Assembly (NCBI GenBank): GCA_913775315.1
Contig: CAJYIX010000018.1
Span: forward strand, 1-61,464
DNA length: 61,464 nucleotides
Direction: 5' to 3'
From: an uncultured Sphingomonas sp.
GTDB taxonomy: Bacteria > Pseudomonadota > Alphaproteobacteria > Sphingomonadales > Sphingomonadaceae
Under the pieces are notes generated by a model that saw only the letters and a list, made by a program, of their open reading frames with translations, ran no database searches and was not told where the DNA came from. The translations under genes were made by a program, and so were the position numbers. Of this stretch, positions 39,567 to 48,693 are shown one piece after another. Numbering within the stretch: the first letter of the stretch is position 1; each line of letters opens with the position of its first letter.

Positions 39567-41338
39567 GCCTCCGCCCGGCGGACGCGGCGGATGCGCGGTT
39601 CGCGGTCGAGGCCGGACGCTTCCTTGATCGCCTTGCGCATCTCGTCGCGCTTCTCGTGGATCGAGGCGATGACCGGCCCCACCGCGACGCCGAGATCGAC
39701 GAGCAGCGCTTCGGACAATTGGAGCGAGCTTTCGAGCGTTTCGGGCACCGCATCGGTCGCCCCGGCGCGATAGAGCGCGGCGGCGTGGCTGCCGTCGCGA
39801 GCGCGAACGATGATCGGCAGGTTGGGCACCCAGCCGCGCACCCGGCGGGTCAGGCGGACGCTCAGGACCGGGTCGTCCATGGTGATGACGAGCGCCTTTG
39901 CGTGGCCTAGGTTCAGGCGGTCGACCATGTCGGATCGTGCGACGTCGCCGAACTGAACGCTGTACCCCTCCGCGCGCGCCATGTTGACGACGTCGATGTC
40001 CGCCTCGATCGCGAGATAGGGCTTGTCGTGCGCGCGCAGCATGTCGGCGATCGTGCGCCCGACGCGGCCGAAGCCGACGACGACGGTCCCGTTGGAGGCG
40101 ACCGCGCCGGTGTCAGCCGCTTCTGCCGGAACGCCAGCCCGCGCTTCAATCCGGCGCGCGACGAGCCTTCCGCCCTTGGCGAGGATCGGCGTGATCGTCA
40201 GGCCGATCGCGGTGACGGTGGTCCAGAAGGTGGCGGTCGACGGCTGGATGAGGCCCGCCGCCCCCGCCGCCGCCAGCACGATCAGCGTGGTTTCCGATGG
40301 GCTGGCCATCAGTACGCCGGTCTCGGCGGCGACGCCCGGCCGCGTGCCGGACAACTTCAGGATCACCATGGTGACGAGCGTCTTGACCGCCATCACCCCG
40401 GCGATCGCCGCCAGCAATTCGGGCCAGTATCGCGCGACCAGCCGCAGATCGAGCGCCATGCCGACTGAGATCAGGAACACGCCGAGCGCCAGCCCCTTGA
40501 ACGGCGCGGTGATCGCGTCGACTTCCTCGTGATATTCGGTTTCGGCGATAAGCAGCCCGGCAAGCAGCGCGCCGACGATCGGCGACAGGCCGGCGGCGGC
40601 GGTCGCGAGGCTGGCGACGATGACGACGAGCAAGCTGGCGGCGAGGAACAGCTCGGGGCTCTTGGTCCGCGCCGCTTGTCCGAACATGCGCGGCAGGACG
40701 AGGCGACCGGCGACGTAAAGCGCGACGATGGTGATGCCACCCGCGATCGCCACTTCGGCAAGGCCGTTCCACCCCTCGTCGGTGGCGGTGGGGGCGAGGG
40801 CGCCGAGCATGAAGATGATCGGGACGAGCGCCAGATCCTCGAACAACAGCATCGCGAAGGCCCCGCGCCCGATCGCGCTGGTCGTGCCGGCGAGCGGCAG
40901 CACGAGCGCGGTCGAGGACAGTGCGAGCGCGAGGCCGAGGCCGAGCGCACCGCCCCATGCCTGTCCCATCAAATAAAGCGCCGCGCCGATCAGTAGCCCG
41001 GATCCCAGCAGTTCTGCCGCGCCCAGCCCGAAGACCTGCACGCGCATCGCCCATAAGCGCCGGAACGACAGCTCAAGCCCGATCGAGAAGAGAAGCAGGA
41101 TGATGCCGAACTCGGCGAACGGCTCGATCGCGTGGGTGTTCGAGATCGTGATGAAATAGAGCCACGGATAGCGATCGACCATCGAGCCGAGCGCGTTCGG
41201 GCCGACCAGGATGCCGACGAGGATGAACCCGATGACGGGGCTGATCTTGAACCGTGCAAAGGCGGGGATCACCAACCCCGCCGAGCCGAGGATGACCAGG
41301 GCATCGGAAAGCCCGCTGTTCCGAATGTCTAGCGCCAT
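39563..41338 (-). CDS. Monovalent cation:proton antiporter with RCK domain (KefB/YbaL-like)
   Basis: A 591-residue CPA2 antiporter. The N-terminal part has about 12 membrane segments (FGIILLLFSIGLELSFRRL near residues 75-95 and ALSSTALVLPLA). The C-terminal part is a Rossmann-type RCK/TrkA-N domain (TVVVGFGRVGRTIADMLRAHDKPYLAIEAD), followed by a short C-terminal regulatory tail. It would exchange potassium or sodium for protons, gated by a nucleotide or glutathione adduct. Coupled to the APC gene by ATGA overlap; 69 bases separate it from eda upstream. Confidence 0.92.
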   Translation of the reverse strand: MALDIRNSGLSDALVILGSAGLVIPAFARFKISPVIGFILVGILVGPNALGSMVDRYPWLYFITISNTHAIEPFAEFGIILLLFSIGLELSFRRLWAMRVQVFGLGAAELLGSGLLIGAALYLMGQAWGGALGLGLALALSSTALVLPLAGTTSAIGRGAFAMLLFEDLALVPIIFMLGALAPTATDEGWNGLAEVAIAGGITIVALYVAGRLVLPRMFGQAARTKSPELFLAASLLVVIVASLATAAAGLSPIVGALLAGLLIAETEYHEEVDAITAPFKGLALGVFLISVGMALDLRLVARYWPELLAAIAGVMAVKTLVTMVILKLSGTRPGVAAETGVLMASPSETTLIVLAAAGAAGLIQPSTATFWTTVTAIGLTITPILAKGGRLVARRIEARAGVPAEAADTGAVASNGTVVVGFGRVGRTIADMLRAHDKPYLAIEADIDVVNMARAEGYSVQFGDVARSDMVDRLNLGHAKALVITMDDPVLSVRLTRRVRGWVPNLPIIVRARDGSHAAALYRAGATDAVPETLESSLQLSEALLVDLGVAVGPVIASIHEKRDEMRKAIKEASGLDREPRIRRVRRAEA

Positions 41339-41407
41339 GCGGCCATCTAAGCGGGGCGGGGCGGCACTGTCAGCCGCTAATACACCTTTCGGACCATTAT
41401 CTTCGCG

Positions 41408-42010
41408 TCAGCGCGCCAGTCGCGCCGCCGCGCCCGCGCGCGCCTCGACGTCCGCCAGCGCGCCGCCCGTGACCCAGCTACCGCCGACGCACAGGACCGG
41501 GTCGAACGCCAGCCAGTCGGGGGCGGTCACTTCCGAAATGCCGCCGGTGGGGCAGAACTTAGCCTCGAAGAACGGCGCCGCCAGTGCCTTCAGCGCCTTG
41601 AGCCCGCCCGAGGTTTCGGCGGGGAAGAACTTGAAGTGGCGAAGACCGAGCGCATAGCCGCGCATGATGTCGCCCGCGGTGGCGACGCCGGGCAGATAGG
41701 GGACCTGCGAATTGACGATCGGCTCGGCCAGCGCCTCGGTCAGGCCGGGCGAGACGATGAACTCGCTGCCCGCGGCGATTGCCTGCTCGAACTGCTGCGT
41801 CGAGACGACGGTGCCTGCGCCGACGATCGCGCCCTCGACCTTCTTCATCTCGGCGATGGCATCGAGCGCGGCGGGGGTGCGCAGCGTCACTTCGAGCACC
41901 TTCAGACCGCCGCGGACCAGTGCCTCGGCCAGCGGTCGCGCGGTCGCGGCATCGTCGATCACCAGCACGGGGATGACGGGGCTGGTGCGCATGATGTCTT
42001 CGATGGTCAT
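41408..42010 (-). CDS. eda: 2-dehydro-3-deoxy-phosphogluconate aldolase
   Basis: Cleaves KDPG to pyruvate and glyceraldehyde-3-phosphate, last step of the Entner-Doudoroff route. The 200-residue product has the general base Glu in VLEVTLRTPAAL, phosphate-binding GAGTV, the Schiff-base lysine in HFKFFPAE and the FCPTGGI phosphate loop. Start ATG 42010 overlaps the glk stop (ATGA). It is the distal gene of the zwf-pgl-edd-glk-eda run. Confidence 0.96.
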   Translation of the reverse strand: MTIEDIMRTSPVIPVLVIDDAATARPLAEALVRGGLKVLEVTLRTPAALDAIAEMKKVEGAIVGAGTVVSTQQFEQAIAAGSEFIVSPGLTEALAEPIVNSQVPYLPGVATAGDIMRGYALGLRHFKFFPAETSGGLKALKALAAPFFEAKFCPTGGISEVTAPDWLAFDPVLCVGGSWVTGGALADVEARAGAAARLAR

Positions 42011-42975
42011 TGCGTATGCTCCTGCGCGAAGGCGGCGGCGGCGCCGTAGAGGCCCGGCTGCGGATAGGTGATGAGCTTGACGGGGATCGAGGCCATCAGG
42101 CCCTGGAACCGTCCCTTGGCGACGAAGCGCTGCCCGAAGCCCGAATTGAGGAGGTGATCCTTGAGGCGCAGGCCGAGGCCGCCGGCGATCACCACGCCCT
42201 TCGGCCCGTGGCACAGCGCCAGGTCGCCCGCGACCGATCCCAGCGCCGAACAGAAGCGGTCGAGCGCGGCGGCGGCGAGGCTATCGGTATTCTCGAGCGC
42301 CATCGTCCAGATCGCCTTGTCGTCGAGCTGGTGGATCGGCCGGTTCTCGATCGCGGCGAGCGTTTCGTAAATCGCCTTGATCCCCGGCCCGGAGCAGACG
42401 CGCTCGACAGAGACACGGGTAAAGTCCTTGCGCAGCCGGGCGAGCAGCGCATCCTCGATATGGTCGAGCGGCGCGAAGTCGGTATGCCCGCCCTCGGTCT
42501 CGATCACGTGATAGCCCGCGCCGCTGCGGAACACCTGCGCGACGCCGAGGCCGGTGCCGGGGCCGCAGACGGTGATCGAGCCCTTCTCCGGCAACCCGCT
42601 TTCCGGCCCGCACAGGTGCACGAAATGCTCGTCGCCGAGTTGCGCGACGGCGTGGCCGACCGCACCGAAATCGTTGATGAGCGTCCAGTCATCGACCTCC
42701 AGCCGCTCGCGGATCAGCGGCGGGCGGATGATCCACGGGTTGTTGGTCAGCTTGATGAGGTCGGGATTGATCGGCGAGGCGACGGCGATCGCCAGCGCGC
42801 GTGGAGCGGGGCGGCCGAGCGTCGCGCAGAATGCCTGCCACGCCAGTTGCAGGCTGCCATGCTCGGCGGTCTTCTGCGTGACGGGCTCGCCCATATGGAC
42901 GACGCGCCCGCCTTCGACCTCGGCAATGGCGAAGCGGGCGTGCGTACCCCCGATATCGACTGCGGCGACTTCCAT
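42007..42975 (-). CDS. glk: Glucokinase
   Basis: Phosphorylates glucose with ATP to supply Zwf. The 322-residue protein begins VAAVDIGGTHARFAIAE, the phosphate-binding motif of the Glk family; INDFGAVGHAVAQ and the VCGPGTGLGVAQ nucleotide loop and ETEGGHTDFAP segment (catalytic/metal region) follow. ATG 42975 with AGGGGA upstream is preferred; GTG 42978 would add one residue. It is between edd (52 bases away) and eda (overlapping), so it belongs to the same operon. Confidence 0.96.
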   Translation of the reverse strand: MEVAAVDIGGTHARFAIAEVEGGRVVHMGEPVTQKTAEHGSLQLAWQAFCATLGRPAPRALAIAVASPINPDLIKLTNNPWIIRPPLIRERLEVDDWTLINDFGAVGHAVAQLGDEHFVHLCGPESGLPEKGSITVCGPGTGLGVAQVFRSGAGYHVIETEGGHTDFAPLDHIEDALLARLRKDFTRVSVERVCSGPGIKAIYETLAAIENRPIHQLDDKAIWTMALENTDSLAAAALDRFCSALGSVAGDLALCHGPKGVVIAGGLGLRLKDHLLNSGFGQRFVAKGRFQGLMASIPVKLITYPQPGLYGAAAAFAQEHTQ

Positions 42976-43030
42976 CACATTCCCCTAGATCGTCGTGCCC
43001 GGCTTGGCCGGTGCTATTCGTCGTGTGGTG

Positions 43031-44851
43031 TCAGAGACCGGCGGCGGCCAGCATCGCGCTGGCGCCCTTTTCGGCCTCGTCGGCGCGCTGATTCATCATG
43101 CGGAACAGCTCGCGGCCGGTGCCGTCGGCCATCTCCGGCGTCGGTGCCGGCTCGCGCGCATCCCACTCGGCCTCGTCGACCAGCGCGTGGAGCACGCCGG
43201 CCTCGGCATCCAGCCTCACCACGTCACCGTCGCGCAGCTTCGCGACCGGACCGCCGCCGAACCCCTCGGGCGACAGGTGGATCGCGGCCGGCACCTTGCC
43301 GCTTGCGCCCGACATCCGGCCGTCGGTGACGAGCGCGACGCGGAAGCCTCGGTTCTGCAGCACGCCGAGCGGCGGCGTGAGCTTGTGCAGCTCCGGCATC
43401 CCGTTCGCCTGCGGCCCTTGGAACCGGACGACGACGACCACGTCGCGGTCGAGTTCGCCCGCGTTAAACGCGTCCTGCACCGCTTGCTGGGTGGAGAAGA
43501 CGCGCGCCGGCGCCTCGATCACCCAGCGGTCCGGATCGACGGCCGACGTCTTGATGCACGCGCGGCCGAGATTGCCCTGAAGGATGCGGAAGCCGCCTTC
43601 AGGCGAGAAGGGCGTCTCGACATTGCGGACGATGCTGTCGTCGCCGGGCTCGGCGGGTAGGTCGCGCCAGACCAGCGCGTCGCCCTCCACGTCCGGCTTG
43701 CGGCCGTACTGCGTAAAGCCGCCCTCCGCGATCGTCAGGATGTCGTTGTGGATCAGACCACCGCGCGACAGCTCGCGCAGGACGAACGGCGGGCCGCCCG
43801 CGTCCTCGAACGCGTTCACGTCCGCCGACCCGTTGGGATAGACGCGGGTCAGCAGCGGCACGACCTTCGACAGGCGATCGAAATCCTCCCAGTCGATGAC
43901 GATCCCCGCCGCCCGTGCGATCGCGGGCAGGTGGATGAGGTGGTTGGTCGACCCGCCGGTGGCGAGCAGCGCGATCGCGGCGTTCACGACCGCGCGCTCG
44001 TCGACGCAGTGGCCGATCGGACGATAGTCGTCGGTGCCCCAGCCGATCTGCGGCAGCCGCTGAACCGCGGCGCGCGTCAGTTCCTGGCGCAACTTCGTGC
44101 CCGGATTGGCGAAGGCGGCGCCGGGGACGTGAAGGCCCATCGCCTCCATCATCATCTGGTTGGAGTTGGCGGTGCCGTAGAAGGTGCAGGTGCCCTTGCC
44201 GTGATAGGCCGCGATCTCGCTGTCGAGCAGCTCCTCGCGCGTCGCCTTGCCCTCGGCATAGCGTTCGCGGACCGCCGCCTTGTCCTTGTTGGCGAGGCCC
44301 GAGCGCATCGGCCCGCCGGGGATCAGCACCATCGGCAGGTGCCCGAAGCGCAGCGCGCCCATCAACAGCCCCGGCACGATCTTGTCACAGATGCCGAGTA
44401 GCGCCGCGCCCTCGAACGTCCGATGGCTCAATGCGATCGCGGTGGCCAGCGCGATGGTGTCGCGGCTGAACAGCGACAGCTCCATCCCCTGATAGCCCTG
44501 CGTCACGCCGTCGCACATGGCGGGCACGCCGCCCGCGACCTGAGCCGTCGCGCCTACTTCGAGCGCCCAGACCTTCATCTGTTCGGGATAGCGGTAATAG
44601 GGTGCGTGGGCCGACAGCATGTCGTTGTACGCGGTGACGATGCCGATGTTCATCGCCTGCCCCGACTTCAGCCGGTCGCGCTGCTCGTCGGTGCCGGCAT
44701 AGGCATGGGCGAGGTTCGCGCAGCCGAGCTTGGGCCGGTCGAAGCCCGAGCCGCGCTCGCGCTCGATCAGGTCGAGATAGGCGCGGCGGCCGGGCCGCGA
44801 CCGCTCGATGATGCGATCGGTGACGGCGGCGATGATGGGGTGGAGCGTCAT
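43031..44851 (-). CDS. edd: 6-phosphogluconate dehydratase
   Basis: Dehydrates 6-phosphogluconate to KDPG. The 606-residue protein has the cluster-binding cysteine regions around AMCDGVTQG and [13 protein letters not shown], plus the conserved late segments [12 protein letters not shown] and [16 protein letters not shown]. This length and the flanking glk/eda/zwf genes separate it from dihydroxy-acid dehydratase (IlvD). The ATG at 44851 fits homology ([14 protein letters not shown]); a longer frame runs through pgl. It follows pgl after 23 bases. Confidence 0.96.
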   Translation of the reverse strand: MTLHPIIAAVTDRIIERSRPGRRAYLDLIERERGSGFDRPKLGCANLAHAYAGTDEQRDRLKSGQAMNIGIVTAYNDMLSAHAPYYRYPEQMKVWALEVGATAQVAGGVPAMCDGVTQGYQGMELSLFSRDTIALATAIALSHRTFEGAALLGICDKIVPGLLMGALRFGHLPMVLIPGGPMRSGLANKDKAAVRERYAEGKATREELLDSEIAAYHGKGTCTFYGTANSNQMMMEAMGLHVPGAAFANPGTKLRQELTRAAVQRLPQIGWGTDDYRPIGHCVDERAVVNAAIALLATGGSTNHLIHLPAIARAAGIVIDWEDFDRLSKVVPLLTRVYPNGSADVNAFEDAGGPPFVLRELSRGGLIHNDILTIAEGGFTQYGRKPDVEGDALVWRDLPAEPGDDSIVRNVETPFSPEGGFRILQGNLGRACIKTSAVDPDRWVIEAPARVFSTQQAVQDAFNAGELDRDVVVVVRFQGPQANGMPELHKLTPPLGVLQNRGFRVALVTDGRMSGASGKVPAAIHLSPEGFGGGPVAKLRDGDVVRLDAEAGVLHALVDEAEWDAREPAPTPEMADGTGRELFRMMNQRADEAEKGASAMLAAAGL

Positions 44852-44874
44852 GCGTCTGGCCCTTTGCGGCGGCT

Positions 44875-45579
44875 TCAGGCGGCCCAGTGGATGTCGACGG
44901 GAAGTTCGGCGTCGGCGAGCACGCGGCCGATGGGGTAGGGCGAGCCGGCCCCCTCCTTGATCGCAGCCTCGATCACGTCGCGCTTGGCCTGGCCGGTGAC
45001 GGCGATCATCACCGCCTTGGCCGAGACGATCGAGGCGCGGGTCAGCGAGACGCGCGCGACCGGCGCCTCGGGCGGCAGCGGATCGGGCATGACGCCGAGC
45101 GCGCGGCGGTCCTTCGGTCCGTTCAGCGCCTCGTCGAAATCGGGGCCGGGGAAGATCGAGGCGGTGTGCCCGTCGCCGCCGACGCCGAGCAGGCAAAGGT
45201 CGAGCGGCCAGTGGAGGTCCTGGAGCCGCGCATCGGCGGCCTTGCCCGCGGCCTTGTAGTCCTTGGCAGCCTCGCTGGTGATCGGGAACACGCGCGCGCC
45301 CTTGGGCACGAACAGCTTGCCGAGCGCGGTCACGTTCGACAGCGGATCGCCCATCGGCACGAGCCGGTCGTCGGTGGGGACGATCGTCACCCGCTTCCAG
45401 TCGAGCTTGGCCTTGGCGAGCTTCTCATAGGCAGGGAAGGGGGTCTTGCCGCCCGCGAGCGCGACGACCGCGCTGCCGCGCGCGTCGATCGCGCTTTCGA
45501 TGACGAACTGGACGTCGCCGGCCACGGCCTCCGCCAGCTCGTCCGCGTCGTCATAATCCCACCATTCGATCTCGGTCAT
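44875..45579 (-). CDS. pgl: 6-phosphogluconolactonase
   Basis: Hydrolyses 6-phosphogluconolactone to 6-phosphogluconate. The 234-residue protein is a SugB/glucosamine-6-phosphate isomerase-like fold, with VVALAGGKTPFPAYEKLA near residues 36-55, PTDDRLVPMGDPLSN and LLGVGGDGHTASIFPG. Length fits DevB-type Pgl. It lies between zwf (56 bases) and edd (23 bases). A CGGCGT/ACGCCG inverted pair sits in the gap before it. Confidence 0.95.
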   Translation of the reverse strand: MTEIEWWDYDDADELAEAVAGDVQFVIESAIDARGSAVVALAGGKTPFPAYEKLAKAKLDWKRVTIVPTDDRLVPMGDPLSNVTALGKLFVPKGARVFPITSEAAKDYKAAGKAADARLQDLHWPLDLCLLGVGGDGHTASIFPGPDFDEALNGPKDRRALGVMPDPLPPEAPVARVSLTRASIVSAKAVMIAVTGQAKRDVIEAAIKEGAGSPYPIGRVLADAELPVDIHWAA

Positions 45580-45635
45580 GTCACTTCTTTCGGTCGTGTT
45601 CGGGTCGGCGTCGGATACGCTACGCCGAGGAAAGC

Positions 45636-47093
45636 TCAGTCGTTCCAGGTGACGCCGTCACGCTCGGTCAGGGCGATGCTGGAGGACGGGCCCCAGCTGC
45701 CCGACTGATAGCCCTTGGGCTTGACGTCGTTGGCCTCCCAGCCGGCGCGGATCTGATCGATCCATTGCCACTGCGCCTCCACCTCGTCGCGGCGCACGAA
45801 CAGAGTGGGATCGCCCTCGATCAGGTCGAGTAGCAGCCGCTCATAGGCGATGCGGCGGCGGGTGCCCGCGAACTCGGTGTCGAGGCTGAGGTTGAGTGGC
45901 ACCTCACGCAGGCGCACGCCGTCGCGGTCGAGGCCGGGCTGCTTCGCCATCACCAGCAGGCGGACATATTCCTCGGGCTGCAAGCGGATGGCGAGGACGT
46001 TGGGCTGGAGCATCCCGCCGCGCTCGGCAAAGATTGAGTGGGGGACGGGCTTGAACTGTATGACGATCTCGCTGCGCCGCTCGGGCATCCGCTTGCCAGT
46101 GCGCAGGTAGAAGGGCACACCCTGCCAGCGCCAGTTGTCGACGTGCGCCTTCAGCGCGACGAACGTCTCGGTCCGCGAATCCTTGCCCAGCTCCTCGTCA
46201 TAACCTTTGACGATCTCGCCCTTTACCGCGCCCGCGTCATACTGGCCGGTGACGGTCAGGTGCGGAGCCTCGTCGGCGGAAATGGGGCGCAGCGAGCGCA
46301 GGACCTTCACCTTCTCGTCGCGGATCGAGGTGCCGTCGAAGCGGGCGGGCGGCTCCATCGCGATCAGCGCGAGCAGCTGGAGCATGTGGTTCTGCACCAT
46401 GTCGCGCAGCGCGCCGACCTCGTCATAATAGCCCGCGCGCCCCTCGAGGCCCACAGTTTCCGAGATGGTGATCTGCACATGGTCGATGCCGCGCGCGTTC
46501 CAGATCGGCTCGAACATCGAATTGCCGAAGCGCAGCGCTAGGATGTTCTGAACCGTCTCCTTGCCCAGATAATGGTCGATGCGGAACGTCCGCTCCTCCG
46601 GGAAGGCGGCGGCGACGAGGTCGTTGATCTCGCAGCTGGAGGCCAGGTCCTTGCCCAGCGGCTTTTCGAGGCCGATGCGAACATTCTCACCGGCAAGACC
46701 CGCCGATTGCAAACCCTTGATGGTCGGGCCGAACAGCCACGGCGCCGTCGACAGGAAGATGGCAAGCCCGCCCGACACGTCGCCGATCTTGGCCGCGAGC
46801 GCGTCGAACCCCTCGAGCGTCGAGGCGTCGAGCGGCTGGTACTGGAGCCGGGCGAGAAAGCCCTCGATCGCCTCGGCATCCTTGCGGTCGTCAGCCAGGT
46901 GGGTGTCCAGCGCCTTGCGCGTGAAGTCGCGGAAATCCTCGTCGCTCTGCTCGGAGCGCGCGGTGCCGGTGATCGTCAGACCCTCGGGCAGCAGGCCGTC
47001 GGCGTGGAGGCCGTAGAGCGACGGCAGCAGCATCCGCTGCGACAGATCGCCGGTGGCACCGAACAACAGCAGCTTGCCCACCGCGTCGCGCAT
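45636..47093 (-). CDS. zwf: Glucose-6-phosphate dehydrogenase
   Basis: Oxidises glucose-6-phosphate to 6-phosphogluconolactone, with NADP or NAD. The 485-residue product has the dinucleotide-binding LLFGATGDLSQR at the start, IGLEKPLGKDL, and the substrate signature FRIDHYLGKETVQN. Length is normal. It is the first gene of the Entner-Doudoroff cluster, so its promoter lies in the 130 bases upstream, where a palindrome and the RND-operon hairpin are found. Confidence 0.97.
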   Translation of the reverse strand: MRDAVGKLLLFGATGDLSQRMLLPSLYGLHADGLLPEGLTITGTARSEQSDEDFRDFTRKALDTHLADDRKDAEAIEGFLARLQYQPLDASTLEGFDALAAKIGDVSGGLAIFLSTAPWLFGPTIKGLQSAGLAGENVRIGLEKPLGKDLASSCEINDLVAAAFPEERTFRIDHYLGKETVQNILALRFGNSMFEPIWNARGIDHVQITISETVGLEGRAGYYDEVGALRDMVQNHMLQLLALIAMEPPARFDGTSIRDEKVKVLRSLRPISADEAPHLTVTGQYDAGAVKGEIVKGYDEELGKDSRTETFVALKAHVDNWRWQGVPFYLRTGKRMPERRSEIVIQFKPVPHSIFAERGGMLQPNVLAIRLQPEEYVRLLVMAKQPGLDRDGVRLREVPLNLSLDTEFAGTRRRIAYERLLLDLIEGDPTLFVRRDEVEAQWQWIDQIRAGWEANDVKPKGYQSGSWGPSSSIALTERDGVTWND

Positions 47094-47160
47094 CTCGTGC
47101 CGTCTCCGTTCCGTTACCGTTGGCCGCGGGGTAGCGGATGGGGCGGCGGGCGCAAGCCGT

Positions 47161-47177
47161 GCATAGCTATTCTATGC
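47161..47177. promoter_or_regulatory. Palindromic operator candidate upstream of zwf
   Basis: GCATAGCTATTCTATGC has perfect 6-bp arms (GCATAG/CTATGC) with a 5-base centre. On the minus strand it contains TAGAAT, a good -10-like hexamer, about 70 bases before the zwf start. A transcription factor binding here would control the Entner-Doudoroff genes. No clear -35 is visible. Confidence 0.4.
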
Positions 47178-47185
47178 GATTTGCC

Positions 47186-47217
47186 GCCCGCCCCGGCGAT
47201 TGGATGCCGGGGCGGGC
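47186..47217 (-). terminator. GC-rich hairpin after the RND outer-membrane gene
   Basis: GCCCGCCCCGGC (47186-47197) and GCCGGGGCGGGC (47206-47217) pair perfectly over 12 bp with an 8-base loop, just past the minus-strand stop at 47224. The following GGCAAATCGC is not a T-run, so it may be a weak terminator or an mRNA-stabilising stem. Confidence 0.5.
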
Positions 47218-47223
47218 CGCCAA

Positions 47224-48693
47224 TCAGCCTTGCGGCTGCGCCGGCTCCCGCCGCGTCGACTCCGGCGCATCCTCCCAGCCGCCGCCGAGCGCGCGGAACA
47301 GCGCGACCTGCGCTTCGGCCAGCGCCGCGTCCGATGCCGCCCGTGCCGCGCGAGAATCCGCGCGGTCGCGCTCGGCCTGGATCAGCTGGAGGAAGCTCTC
47401 GCGCCCCAGGTCGAAGCGCAGCCGCGAGAGACGCGCTGCCTCGCCCGCCGACCGCTCGCCGCGGCGCAGGACGCGGTTGCGGTCGAGCTCGCCCGCGTAC
47501 CGTGCCAGCGCCTGCTCGGTCTCGCGCAGCGCGGTCAGCACCGTGCCGTCGAAGCTGGCGAGGCTGCCCTCCGCGGTCGCCTCCGCCTGGCGCAGGCGGC
47601 TGCGCGCGGCGGTCTGGTTGGGGAAGCTCCACGAGATGAGCGGCCCGAGCGAGAAGTTGATGCTGTCCTTGTCGATCAGGCTGTCGAGCGTGGTCGAGGC
47701 GAGGCTGACCGAGCCGAGCAGCGAGATCTGCGGATAGAGCGCCGCAGTCGCCACACCGACGCGCGCGGTGTCGGCGGCAAGCTGACGTTCGGCCTGGCGC
47801 ACGTCCGGGCGGCGGCGGAGGAGCGAGGCGCCGTCGCCCACGGGAATGAGCTGCGTCAGCTGCGGCAGGCGCGCGCATTGCGCCGCCGCGGCGTCGGTCT
47901 CCGCCGGCGGGCGGCCGGTCAGGGTCGCCAGCGCGTAGAGCGCGGCGCGGCGTTCGGCTTCGAGCCCCGGCACCTGCGACTGCGTTTGCGCCAGCAGCGC
48001 GTCGGCCTGCTCCACGTCGCGGCGCTGGCCGCGGCCGGCATCGAACAGGCGGCGGGTCAGGCCCAGCGTCTGTTCCTGAAGCTTTACCGTCTCCCGCGCC
48101 ACCGCCAGTTGCGCGGCGTTCGAGCAGACCAGCGCATAGGAACGCGTCGTCTCGGCCGCGACCGACACGCGGGCGGCGTCGATCTGCGCGGCTGCCGCCT
48201 GGACGTCGCCGCGCGCCGCCTCGATCGCGCGGCCGACGCCGCCGAACAGGTCGAGCTCGTAATTGGCGTTGAAGCCGGCGGTGAACAGATCGGTTTCGAA
48301 CGACGGGATCGCCTGCGTCCCGCCGAACTGTGCGCCGAAGCTGTTCGAGCCGGTACGCTGGCGCGTATACTGCGCCTGCACGTCGGTGGTCGGTAGCCGC
48401 CGCCCGCGCGCCTCGTTCAGGACGGCGCGCGCGCGCTGAAGGTTGGCGGCGGCGACGCGGATGTCGGTATTGTGCGCCAGCGCCTCACCCACCAGCCGGT
48501 CGATGTTGGGGTCGTCGTAAAGCCGCCACCATTTCTGCGGCAGCTCGGCGGCATTGACCGCGGACAGGCGGGCGCCCTCGACGAACGCCCCCTCCGCGTT
48601 GATGCCGCCGGGCGTCGCCGGCTTCTCATAGTTCGGACCGACCGCGCAGGCGCCGAGCATCAGCGCGGCGGTCAGGCTTGCCAGTTTCTTCAT
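47224..48693 (-). CDS. Outer-membrane efflux lipoprotein, NodT/OprM family
   Basis: The outer-membrane channel of a tripartite efflux pump. The 489-residue lipoprotein has a signal ending LMLGAC (lipid Cys16), the opening VGPNYEKPATPGG typical of NodT/OprM, and two tandem OEP repeats: ELDLFGGVGRAIEAARGDVQAA and PQISLLGSVSLASTT mark the two halves. The ATG at 48693 overlaps the RND permease stop (ATGA), so all three pump genes are one operon. The longer frame through the RND gene is not real. Confidence 0.94.
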   Translation of the reverse strand: MKKLASLTAALMLGACAVGPNYEKPATPGGINAEGAFVEGARLSAVNAAELPQKWWRLYDDPNIDRLVGEALAHNTDIRVAAANLQRARAVLNEARGRRLPTTDVQAQYTRQRTGSNSFGAQFGGTQAIPSFETDLFTAGFNANYELDLFGGVGRAIEAARGDVQAAAAQIDAARVSVAAETTRSYALVCSNAAQLAVARETVKLQEQTLGLTRRLFDAGRGQRRDVEQADALLAQTQSQVPGLEAERRAALYALATLTGRPPAETDAAAAQCARLPQLTQLIPVGDGASLLRRRPDVRQAERQLAADTARVGVATAALYPQISLLGSVSLASTTLDSLIDKDSINFSLGPLISWSFPNQTAARSRLRQAEATAEGSLASFDGTVLTALRETEQALARYAGELDRNRVLRRGERSAGEAARLSRLRFDLGRESFLQLIQAERDRADSRAARAASDAALAEAQVALFRALGGGWEDAPESTRREPAQPQG

